Part shown: piece by piece, positions 1 to 6,471 of the stretch
How the letters are laid out: each line of letters starts with the position of its first letter
Numbering within the stretch: position 1 is the first letter of the stretch
Assembly (NCBI GenBank): GCA_029778935.1
Contig: JAKPBM010000335.1
Location: 1 to 9,184, forward strand
Reading direction: 5' to 3'
DNA length: 9,184 nucleotides
DNA from: Bacillota bacterium
GTDB lineage: Bacteria; Bacillota; Clostridia; Oscillospirales; QAMX01
Program-made: the position numbers and the translations under genes
The notes under the pieces: model-generated
Told to the model about the DNA's origin: nothing
The model's database searches: none
Seen by the model: only the letters and a program-made list of their open reading frames with translations

Positions 1-2051
1 AGTCTTTCGCGGTTGAGCAGGTTAAATTGCAGGCTGGAGCCTTTCTGTTCCAGAAACAGCTCGATCAGCGCGGTCAGCACCTGTATCCCCCGCTCGCCGC
101 TCATCTGCGGCAGCGTAAGCTCCGCGCAGAAGGAGTCGGCATAGTCGGTAAAATCGACGGCGCCGAGGCTTCTGAGTATATCCGCGGGGTTACGTATCTC
201 CACAAACTCGCTGGGCGAAGCGCCTCTCGAAAGGGGCATGTGCGCTTTGCGCCCGTCGGGCGTCGCGCCAAGTTTTTGCCCCAGGGGGCGGAAAATGTCG
301 TGCGGATAAAACGCGGGAAGGTATTTCCCGCCGCGGGCGTTTGTCTGCCCGGCAAGCTTGGCGATGTCGGCCAGAATCCGGGCGGCAAAGCGGTTTACTT
401 CCGCGTCGTTTGAGCCGTATTTGGGGATACGGCGGACGATATACTGCCGCAAATCCTCATGGTTTGCAAAATCTTCGGCAAGAATCCGCCGAAACTCGCC
501 CAACGTCAGCCGTTTCTCATCGAACACCAGCCGTTTCAGGCTGAACAGGGAATCCACCAGCGTCGCCGCGCCCACCAATGATATGGCGGTGGAGGAATAC
601 TTGGCGCCCCCTTCGGTAACGTCCCGCCCGCTTTCCAGGCAGCCTTCGATGGTCGCCGAATAGAGCGGAAGCGGGTCAAATTCGCACCAGTGCTTCTCCC
701 CTTCGTTTTTCAAACGGACGATTTTTACGTAGTAGGCCGCCGCTTCATGCAAAAACGCGTCGTATAAGGCAGGGTAGCCGTCGAAATGCCCGTTTCCTTC
801 CAGCGTTTTCAGCAACAGCGCCGGCAGGCTGACCCAGGTGTCGGCCCGGGTGTTGACCTCGGTGCCGGCAAGCACCACTTCGTGGCAGCCGCCGCTGACG
901 TACAGCCGCGCGTCCTCCCTTGCCTGGCCGAGTTTGACCCGGGCTTCGATAATCACGTCGTCATTCTGCAGGACGATGGAGGGAAGGTTCGCCGTCTGAA
1001 TCTCCGCCAGCGTGCAAAAATACTCCCGCGGGTGTCGGGACGATATGCGGCAGTTTACTTTCGTGCCCACATAGCGCCCTTCCAGCAGGGCTTTGAGAAT
1101 CAGCCTGGTAACGTCGTTGTAGACGGTGTTCCCTTCCCTGTCGCAGCCGCCGAGAATGATGGTGGTGGACGTTTCGTTGTAGCTCTTTTCGGCTTCAAAG
1201 CGGACGTCGGTGTAGATAAACAGCGTGTGTATGAGCCGCAGGGCCTCTTCCTCGGTCATGCGGCCGGCTTCCAAATCGGCCTTGTAATAGGGGGAAAGCA
1301 TGCGGTCCAGGTGGCCCAGGGTGCTGATTCCGATTCCCTCGATGGAGCCGACGCATTCCCGGAAAAACAGGATGGCGCAGAGGGCTTCATAGAAGGTTTT
1401 CGGCGGGTTTAAAGGCACGTTTTCCGCTGCGGCCCGGATTTTTTCAAAGTGCGCCCTTTGAGCTTCGTTTTCGGCGCTTTGGGCAAGCTCACCGGCTTTG
1501 CGCGCAAAGCGGCCGGCAAGATGTATTAAGGCTTTGACACTGCGCAGTACGGCTTCGTAGAAATCGCGCTTGGCAGGGTCGGCGCATGTGTCCAGCTTCC
1601 TTTCGGCCTGTTCCATCATTCCGCGAAGGCCAATTGACAGCAGGCGGTCATACCCCGGGCAGTGGTGGTCAAACCCGACGGGGTTGTTCCAGCAGTGAAT
1701 CAGACCTTCCCGGCGGTCGGCTTCCAGTGCGTCGGCGTACGGGTTCAGCCACAAGTCGGCGGTTGCGTTATGCAGGTACGAGCCGACCGGCGACTGCAGC
1801 CCGCCCCACGAGTGGCGCGGCCGCCCGGAGCTGATTTCAAAGAAAAACGGCGAACGGGAAAACAGCTTCACTTCGCATTCGCGGCACAAAAGCTCATGCA
1901 GGGCGGATTTGCGAAGATAAGAAGGCGCGTCCTTATACTGTTCGTACACGCCGCCGACAAGCGCAAGTAGCCGCTTTGTGTCCGGGTCGAAGCCGGCATA
2001 ATACGCGTCAAACTCCTCGGCAACAGGTTTTAATTCGGGGGAAAGCTTCAT
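1..2051 (-). CDS. Glycyl radical enzyme, pyruvate formate-lyase-like (C-terminus beyond window)
   Basis: The minus-strand frame is open from ATG at 2051 to the window edge, giving 683 residues. Signatures of the PFL-like glycyl radical family are visible: HHCPGYDRLL at residues 129-138, LPSIVLQNDDV at 356-366, the active-site motif SGGCHE at 386-391, and TPDGRKAHMPLSRGASPS at 597-614. Cys389 should form the thiyl radical, and Glu391 sits where lyases, dehydratases and decarboxylases of the family carry their general base; pyruvate formate-lyase itself has two adjacent cysteines instead. The frame ends at FNLLNRER, which in relatives lies shortly before the RVxGY glycyl radical loop, so roughly 70-80 residues are probably missing. 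Translation should start at 2051 because GGGAAG lies 8 bases upstream. The activase gene ends 17 bases before it. The protein is presumably cytoplasmic and oxygen-sensitive. The substrate cannot be told: the middle residue of GCHE is His, unlike the usual Val or Ile. It is not a canonical pyruvate formate-lyase. Confidence 0.93.
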   Translation of the reverse strand, partial: MKLSPELKPVAEEFDAYYAGFDPDTKRLLALVGGVYEQYKDAPSYLRKSALHELLCRECEVKLFSRSPFFFEISSGRPRHSWGGLQSPVGSYLHNATADLWLNPYADALEADRREGLIHCWNNPVGFDHHCPGYDRLLSIGLRGMMEQAERKLDTCADPAKRDFYEAVLRSVKALIHLAGRFARKAGELAQSAENEAQRAHFEKIRAAAENVPLNPPKTFYEALCAILFFRECVGSIEGIGISTLGHLDRMLSPYYKADLEAGRMTEEEALRLIHTLFIYTDVRFEAEKSYNETSTTIILGGCDREGNTVYNDVTRLILKALLEGRYVGTKVNCRISSRHPREYFCTLAEIQTANLPSIVLQNDDVIIEARVKLGQAREDARLYVSGGCHEVVLAGTEVNTRADTWVSLPALLLKTLEGNGHFDGYPALYDAFLHEAAAYYVKIVRLKNEGEKHWCEFDPLPLYSATIEGCLESGRDVTEGGAKYSSTAISLVGAATLVDSLFSLKRLVFDEKRLTLGEFRRILAEDFANHEDLRQYIVRRIPKYGSNDAEVNRFAARILADIAKLAGQTNARGGKYLPAFYPHDIFRPLGQKLGATPDGRKAHMPLSRGASPSEFVEIRNPADILRSLGAVDFTDYADSFCAELTLPQMSGERGIQVLTALIELFLEQKGSSLQFNLLNRER

Positions 2052-2068
2052 ATATACGTCTTCCCTTC

Positions 2069-2953
2069 TTAATCGTTGACTGTGCAGTATAAGCCTTTCT
2101 GGCGGAAAATCTCCGCAAAGCGCTCCATCTCCGCGCTCGATGGCGGAACCAATCCTTCCGCCGGAAACGGTCTGTTAAGCGATATGTATTTGCCTTTGCA
2201 TATGCCGCTGAAGGGCAGCAATTCCACCTTTGGGCGGTTCGGAAGCAATGCGATAAAATCGGCGATGGCCGAAAGCTCGCCTTCGCCGTCGTTAAACCCG
2301 GGGATGACCGGCGTGCGAAGTAACAAGTTTGCGCATTGGCTCAGTCTTTTTATGTTTTCCAGAATCAGTTGGTTGGATTGCAACGTGGCGGCCCTGTGTT
2401 TTTCGTCGTCAGCGGACTTGATGTCGCAGATAAAGAGGTCGATATAAGGCAGGGCCTTTTCGATTGTATCCCAGTCCGCAAAGCCCGCGCTCTCCACGGC
2501 GGTGTGGACCCCTTCCCTATTCAGAGCCTGCAGCAATTCCAGCAGGAACTCCGCCTGGCAAAACGGCTCGCCGCCGGAAAGGGTGACGCCCCCGCCGGTT
2601 TTCCGGTACAAATCCCGGTCCGCCAGCACATCGGCGAGGATTTCCGCCGCGGTGTATTCCCTGCCGTAAAGTTTCCGCGCGCCCGCAAAGCAGACATTCT
2701 CGCAGCGGCCGCAGCCGTCGCAGCTTTCAAACAGGGCGGTTCGCGTTCCACTGGATTTGGGGCAGGCAGCCGCACACTTGCCGCAGCCGATGCACCGGGC
2801 GGCGTCAAAGCTCATTTCCGGCAGAAACCTTTGCGATTCGGGGTTGTGGCACCAGTAGCAGCGCAGGCGGCAGCCCTTGAAAAACACGGTGGTGCGAACG
2901 CCCGGCCCGTCGTGAATGGAAAAGTGCTGTATGTCGAAGATGTTACCGGTCAT
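2069..2953 (-). CDS. Radical SAM glycyl-radical-enzyme activating protein
   Basis: This 294-residue protein is a full-length activase of the PflA-like type. Near the N-terminus is FSIHDGPGVRTTVFFKGC, leading into the radical SAM cluster motif CxxxCxxC (Cys28, Cys32, Cys35, followed by HNPES). Two ferredoxin-like four-cysteine clusters follow: Cys54/57/60/64 and Cys78/81/84/88. Such an insert is known from activases of non-PFL glycyl radical enzymes and is absent from the shorter E. coli PflA. The SAM-binding SGGEP motif is at residues 126-130. The protein reductively cleaves S-adenosylmethionine and abstracts hydrogen from the glycine of its partner enzyme. The ATG at 2953 has the strong Shine-Dalgarno AAGGGGAG six bases upstream (2960-2967). 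The partner enzyme begins 17 bases after the TAA stop, so the two are co-transcribed and their translation may be coupled. The activase precedes its enzyme here, whereas in several characterised pairs the enzyme comes first. Confidence 0.96.
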   Translation of the reverse strand: MTGNIFDIQHFSIHDGPGVRTTVFFKGCRLRCYWCHNPESQRFLPEMSFDAARCIGCGKCAAACPKSSGTRTALFESCDGCGRCENVCFAGARKLYGREYTAAEILADVLADRDLYRKTGGGVTLSGGEPFCQAEFLLELLQALNREGVHTAVESAGFADWDTIEKALPYIDLFICDIKSADDEKHRAATLQSNQLILENIKRLSQCANLLLRTPVIPGFNDGEGELSAIADFIALLPNRPKVELLPFSGICKGKYISLNRPFPAEGLVPPSSAEMERFAEIFRQKGLYCTVND

Positions 2954-3171
2954 GGCTCGCTCCCCTTGATGGTACGTGGTTCGTCCTGAGAAAAATGCAT
3001 AGTACGGCGTGAAAATTGTACCAGAAAAACCCTGCCAGGACTACGAAATATGCAAAGATTCAAGGTTTCATACCGATAGCAACACAGCACGAAAGGCAAA
3101 ACGGGGCTTTCCAACGGGTGATACAGTCCCCACGCGGTTTCTTCCTTCGGCCACCTTGCTAATCCCCGGCT
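2954..3171. other. Intergenic region between diguanylate cyclase and activase
   Basis: This 218-base gap separates two genes on the same strand. It holds the candidate promoter at 3015-3023. On the minus strand a CGGGG just after the cyclase stop (3164-3168) could pair with CCCCG followed by four T (3098-3106). The loop would be about 57 bases, so this is at best a weak terminator. No riboswitch consensus I know, including the GEMM c-di-GMP class, was recognised. Confidence 0.4.
3015..3023 (-). promoter_or_regulatory. Candidate extended -10 promoter for the activase/glycyl radical enzyme operon
   Basis: Read on the minus strand, TGGTACAAT gives an extended -10 element (TGn followed by TACAAT, five of six to TATAAT). 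No good -35 hexamer lies 16-18 bases upstream, which extended -10 promoters can tolerate. Transcription would start near 3008 and leave a leader of about 55 bases before the activase ATG. This is a pattern match only. Confidence 0.4.
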
Positions 3172-4407
3172 TTACGCTTCATAAACCTTCTGCGGGGCAA
3201 ACACCGTGCAGTTGCGGCGCTTCTTCGCCAGATACAACGCTTTGTCCGTACTGCTGATAAACTCGTCCGCAGACATCTCCTCCGACGGGATGACGGTGTT
3301 CACCCCCAGGCTGATGGTCAGATGCACCGCAACGGCCGAATGGCTATTCGGCACGCACTTTTCCTCCACCGCTTTTCTCATCTGCTCGGCAAGATGCAAT
3401 GCGCTTTCCTTTTCCGTATGGGGAAGCAATATGGCAAACTCGTCTCCTCCGTACCTTGCCACTTTGTCGGAAGACCGTTTGACCTGCTCCGACAATATCT
3501 CCGCTATGAGCTTTATGTAGCGGTCGCCGGCCTGATGGCCGAAGGTATCGTTGTACTCCTTGAAATAATCGACGTCCACCATGATGCACGACAGAGGGAT
3601 CGAATGCCGCTTGCAGCGGTTCCATTCGTCTTTGAGCTGCTTTTCAAACGTAATCCGGTTCGTAACCCCCGTCAGCCCGTCCATCATGGACAGTTTTTCC
3701 AGCTGGACATTGGCTTCCAGCAGCTGCAGATTCACCCGCCTTAACTCAACGGTGGTTTCCAGGATGATTTTTCGGTTGATAAACTCCTCCGCCTGCTTCT
3801 TATACCGCATGCAGGCAATCGCCCATGACATGATGACGAAGGTGGTGGAGTTAATCGCGTTCCCAATTAGCAGCTGCGTCGAATCCTGAAAGTGCGGCAT
3901 GGCCAGAAGAAACATGGCATGAACGGTTATGTACACAAGAAACAACGTAAGGGGCCTGAAAAACGGGGTGATCGCTATCGCTATGACGCCCACAACGTAC
4001 ACAATTACCTGTCCGCTTGAAAACTGGTCCAACAGAGATATGCCGGCGCACCAGAGCAGGATAAATCCGATAAAGATAAGCCCCGCGGCGCGGATCCAGG
4101 GCTGGTACTTGGGCACATCCGTTCCCAGCTTGCTAAAAAGCGCGAAAAAGCCGATCATGGCCGTCAGCATAACAACGTACATGGACCCGTAGTAGACGTA
4201 CGGCTTGCTTAGAAGGTTTCCCCGGTTTATTATGCAGTGAATCAGAATCATCAAAGTTTCTAACACGACGATAACTAACGCGGTAATTTTGGCCCTTGCG
4301 ATGTTAATTCTGTTGATGCTTATTGCAAACTCCTCTTTATAGCCGTCCGACAGCGTCGTGGAGAAAAAGTTCTTGATAAATGGCAAAATTTTGGATTTCA
4401 AAGTCAA
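3172..4407 (-). CDS. Membrane-bound diguanylate cyclase (GGDEF domain)
   Basis: This enzyme should condense two GTP into cyclic di-GMP. Residues are numbered from the TTG at 4407. The N-terminal half has about six hydrophobic membrane segments, near residues 41-61, 74-92, 106-126, 132-150, 151-171 and 181-200. A charged helical linker follows (about 204-240), then a GGDEF domain: DGLTGVTNR at 243-251, metal-binding DVDYFKEYND at 278-287, and the signature RYGGDEF with GGDEF at 320-324. All expected catalytic residues are present. RSSD at 311-314 lies exactly five residues before GGDEF, the position of the inhibitory I-site (RxxD), so product inhibition is likely. There is no EAL or HD-GYP domain. 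The membrane part may be a sensor, but its ligand is unknown. The start is uncertain: an in-frame ATG at 4485 would add 26 basic residues, but it lies inside the -10 box of the best promoter. TTG at 4407 (GAGG ten bases upstream) or at 4401 (GGGGG nine bases upstream) fits better. Confidence 0.93.
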   Translation of the reverse strand: MTLKSKILPFIKNFFSTTLSDGYKEEFAISINRINIARAKITALVIVVLETLMILIHCIINRGNLLSKPYVYYGSMYVVMLTAMIGFFALFSKLGTDVPKYQPWIRAAGLIFIGFILLWCAGISLLDQFSSGQVIVYVVGVIAIAITPFFRPLTLFLVYITVHAMFLLAMPHFQDSTQLLIGNAINSTTFVIMSWAIACMRYKKQAEEFINRKIILETTVELRRVNLQLLEANVQLEKLSMMDGLTGVTNRITFEKQLKDEWNRCKRHSIPLSCIMVDVDYFKEYNDTFGHQAGDRYIKLIAEILSEQVKRSSDKVARYGGDEFAILLPHTEKESALHLAEQMRKAVEEKCVPNSHSAVAVHLTISLGVNTVIPSEEMSADEFISSTDKALYLAKKRRNCTVFAPQKVYEA

Positions 4408-4480
4408 AAGCCCCCGTCCTCGATAGCGTATGCAGCCCCTAGGGTTCTGATTATCCGATTTGCGCCGTCTGTTACTTACT

Positions 4481-4509
4481 ATCATAAATCCATTGGGATT
4501 TCAAGTCAA
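4481..4509 (-). promoter_or_regulatory. Sigma-A-type promoter for the diguanylate cyclase gene
   Basis: On the minus strand, TTGACT (4504-4509) is followed after exactly 17 bases by TATGAT (4481-4486). These match the housekeeping consensus at five of six positions each. Transcription would begin near 4474. The ATG at 4485 is part of the -10 box, so it could not be translated from this transcript. A second TTGACT lies 16 bases further upstream (4520-4525), making a direct repeat that could bind a regulator. Confidence 0.65.
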
Positions 4510-4859
4510 TGGAGAAGCCAGTCAAGCAAAAGGGGTTATAACTTTCATTTCGTACGCAATACGGTATAATTTAGCCAGGAACCCCACTATGCTCCGCAGT
4601 CGGGCAAAAACGGAACGCCGGATAAGTAGGCGAGACTTTGCCTATCGCTGCGTTCGTTAACTTCCGGACACATTGAACGGCAGCGGGACGGACGACATCC
4701 GGTCGCTGCGGTTATACCCGTTTGCCGCCTACGCCATTTAGGCGCAAAGCAACAGCAAAGGGCGGGTCGGCGTCACAACTCAGTAATGCGTTTTAGATAG
4801 TGCCGGACATCGCGACCGCGAAGCTTACCCGCCAGACGCCGTTCCGTTTCTTTAACGCC

Positions 4860-4888
4860 TTGCATGTCCAGCCCGGAAGCTATATAAT
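4860..4888 (+). promoter_or_regulatory. Probable promoter of the PfkB kinase gene
   Basis: TTGCAT (4860-4865) and a perfect TATAAT (4883-4888) are separated by 17 bases. Transcription would start around 4895, giving a leader of about 53 bases that ends with the strong Shine-Dalgarno before 4948. The -35 is weak (TTG plus three mismatches), which leaves room for activation. Confidence 0.55.
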
Positions 4889-4933
4889 AACCTTGACCAA
4901 CACGTAGTGCAAAAATCTACATATTGATATACC

Positions 4934-4940
4934 GAAGGAG
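4934..4940 (+). promoter_or_regulatory. Ribosome binding site that fixes the kinase start
   Basis: GAAGGAG is a near-perfect Shine-Dalgarno, seven bases before the ATG at 4948. The longer frame beginning with TTG at 4924 would place this site inside the gene, so the ATG is preferred. Confidence 0.85.
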
Positions 4941-4947
4941 ATTTTAT

Positions 4948-5904
4948 ATGGGAAAAATCGTGACCATGGGTGAACTGCTGGTGGAGATCATGCGGCCGCA
5001 GCCCGGAACGGAGCTGTTTGAAGCGGGAACCTTCCGCGGCCCCTTCCCCAGCGGCGCGCCGGGCATTTTTGTCAGCACGGTGGCCCGGCTGGGGCTGGAC
5101 GCGGCCGTCATCGGCGGCGTCGGAAACGACGATTTTGGCAAAGTGCTCATCGACCGGTTCCAAAAAGACGGCGTGGACATCCGTCACCTGCTGGTAAGCC
5201 GCTCCGGGCCTACGGGTACCGCCCACGTCACCTATTTTGCCAACGGCAGCCGGAAATTTATCTTCCATGTAGACCACACCCCCGCCGTGGAAGCCTGCGC
5301 GCCGGAGTCTGCGGAAGCGTTCGGAGACGTTTCCTTTTTCCATATCATGGGGTCCTCTCTTATGGCGTCCGTGCGGTTTGGAAAGGAAATCGTCAAAGCC
5401 ATGCGCATGTTTTCGCAAGCCGGCGCGAAAATCAGCTTTGACCCCAACACCCGGCTGGAAATGCTGAAAGATGAAGAGTCTATGGCGCTGATTTCCGAAG
5501 TGTACCGCCAGTGCAGCGTTTTCCTGCCCGGGCTGGAAGAACTGAAGATGATCGCCGGCGAGGAGGACGCGGAAAAGGCCGTCGCTAAGGCATTTGCGGA
5601 GAATGAGCGGCTTGAGTACCTTGTCTTGAAAAACGGGTCCAGAGGGTCTTATGTATACGACCGAAGCGGGTTTTTGTTCCATCAGGAGATTTTTAAGGTT
5701 CCTTCGGTGGACCCGACGGGGGCTGGCGACTGCTTTGACGGCGCTTTTGTCGCCTCTTTAGCCGAAGGGAGAAGCGTTCAGGAAGCCGCCGAAAGAGGCG
5801 CGGCGGCCGCCGCTTTGAACGTGGCCGCCTTCGGACCCATGGAAGGGGACATCAGCAAGGAAAGTATAGCCCGGCTAATTGCGGGCGGTAAATCCGCCGG
5901 CTGA
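4948..5904 (+). CDS. PfkB-family carbohydrate kinase
   Basis: This 318-residue protein has the usual length and both signatures of the ribokinase/PfkB family. It transfers phosphate from ATP to a sugar or sugar-acid hydroxyl in the cytoplasm. The N-terminal part contains GPFPSGAPGIFVSTVARLG and then GGVGNDDFG, matching the family's first glycine-rich substrate-binding region. DPTGAGD at residues 255-261 is the second signature: its glycines form the anion hole and Asp261 is the expected catalytic base. FDPNTR in the middle is typical of the fold. The GPFPSGAP segment resembles annotated tagatose-kinase-like and 2-keto-3-deoxygluconate-kinase-like members, but substrate cannot be deduced from motifs. 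It appears monocistronic: its own promoter lies upstream, no sugar transporter or aldolase gene adjoins it in the window, and a terminator follows about 310 bases downstream. Nothing suggests damage to the gene. Confidence 0.95.
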   Translation: MGKIVTMGELLVEIMRPQPGTELFEAGTFRGPFPSGAPGIFVSTVARLGLDAAVIGGVGNDDFGKVLIDRFQKDGVDIRHLLVSRSGPTGTAHVTYFANGSRKFIFHVDHTPAVEACAPESAEAFGDVSFFHIMGSSLMASVRFGKEIVKAMRMFSQAGAKISFDPNTRLEMLKDEESMALISEVYRQCSVFLPGLEELKMIAGEEDAEKAVAKAFAENERLEYLVLKNGSRGSYVYDRSGFLFHQEIFKVPSVDPTGAGDCFDGAFVASLAEGRSVQEAAERGAAAAALNVAAFGPMEGDISKESIARLIAGGKSAG

Positions 5905-6215
5905 AGCACATCTGTCCGGGCGGCTGGCGGCGACAGTCCTTGGGCTATTACAAGCAAGTGCATATAGCAACCCCGCCTACTTCTGGGCATGCGCATTCCG
6001 GGCCATATACTGTTCACCAAGCGGCATAGGGTTTGCCCGAAGCTGCTTTCTATCGCCTCGCCCATAGTGTTGCAGCATCCGAGGCAGCAGCTGCCCGGCG
6101 GCCGCTGCCATAATCAAGCCCCGTCCCGTTGCAACAGCTTTCTGCGAAACCTTCTGCTCTCTCATAAGGCTGCCACCGGGCGGACGCGTTCTGGACACAC
6201 CGCCACATCAACAAC

Positions 6216-6255
6216 AAAAAAAAAACACCAGCGCCGACAGGCCGCCGGTGTTTTT
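6216..6255. terminator. Bidirectional rho-independent terminator
   Basis: AAAAACACC (6221-6229) pairs with GGTGTTTTT (6247-6255). After one A-C mismatch, three more G-C pairs (GCG/CGC) follow. The plus strand ends the stem with five T. The minus strand ends it with ten T, complementary to the A run 6216-6225. It should stop kinase transcription before the lipoprotein gene and block opposing transcription as well. Confidence 0.75.
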
Positions 6256-6455
6256 ATCCCAGCCGCGCCGGCGGTTGCCTTTGCCGGAAGACAAGAGGTT
6301 ACATACCAATAGCGGAAAACCTTGCAAACTTTTTGTATCAAATCTCAAACACCGGCTTTCTTGGCCGAAATATATTGTTGGCTGCATCCATTTTTTGCCA
6401 CTCCCCTGCCGAAACTTCGCCGGCATCGGGAACCTTTTTTCTGATACGGAATCTG

Positions 6456-6463
6456 GAAAGGAT
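6456..6463 (+). promoter_or_regulatory. Ribosome binding site of the lipoprotein gene
   Basis: GAAAGGAT lies 8 bases before the ATG at 6472, an adequate Shine-Dalgarno distance. It supports that start, which also places the signal peptide correctly at the N-terminus. Confidence 0.65.
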
Positions 6464-6471
6464 GATTTGGC

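Larger units (their letters stand above)
4408..4947. other. Divergent intergenic region with hairpins
   Basis: No convincing gene is seen between the cyclase (minus) and the kinase (plus). The region holds the cyclase promoter, a kinase promoter at 4860-4888, and a further plus-strand TATAAT at 4565-4570 with only a weak -35 (CTTTCA at 4542-4547). Between the two plus-strand -10 elements lie three successive hairpins. The first is 4618-4667: CCGGA/TCCGG outside, with a 7-pair inner stem 4626-4632/4639-4645. The second is 4680-4709, closed by GCAGCG/CGCTGC. The third is 4721-4748, pairing TTTGC and GCCT arms with one bulge. They could form a structured leader or a small RNA. No known riboswitch family was recognised. 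Confidence 0.45.
5905..6471. other. Non-coding stretch between kinase and lipoprotein genes
   Basis: No convincing coding region was found in these 567 bases. The small frames present on both strands lack good ribosome binding sites and family motifs. The only clear element is the hairpin terminator at 6216-6255. The first 310 bases, between the kinase stop and that terminator, are unexplained and would be a long untranslated tail. The 216 bases after the terminator should hold the lipoprotein promoter. TTGCAA at 6322-6327 and TATATT at 6371-6376 are hexamer-like but not correctly spaced, so no promoter is called. Confidence 0.5.

Noticed and set aside
786..1412. Plus-strand 208-codon frame inside the glycyl radical enzyme gene
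   Set aside because: It is antisense to a gene with clear family motifs, has no motif of its own, and is explained by GC-rich codon use.
2336..2989. Plus-strand 217-codon frame over the activase gene
   Set aside because: It is a shadow of the radical SAM gene, which carries all expected cysteine motifs on the minus strand.
2954..3171. Possible cyclic di-GMP riboswitch beside the cyclase
   Set aside because: The sequence does not show the conserved GEMM elements on the minus strand, and no strong expression-platform hairpin is seen.
4661..4741. Short plus-strand frame reading TLNGSGTDDIRSLRLYPF, which looked like the tail of a decayed protein
   Set aside because: It is only about 27 codons between stops and I could not match it to a family; the same bases form hairpins.
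4852..5682. Minus-strand 276-codon frame opposite the kinase
   Set aside because: The composition is antisense-like and there is no recognisable domain; the kinase on the plus strand has both PfkB signatures and a strong ribosome site.
5977..6198. Minus-strand 73-codon frame in the kinase-lipoprotein gap
   Set aside because: It has no good ribosome binding site and no recognisable family, and is too short to support alone, though a small gene cannot be excluded.
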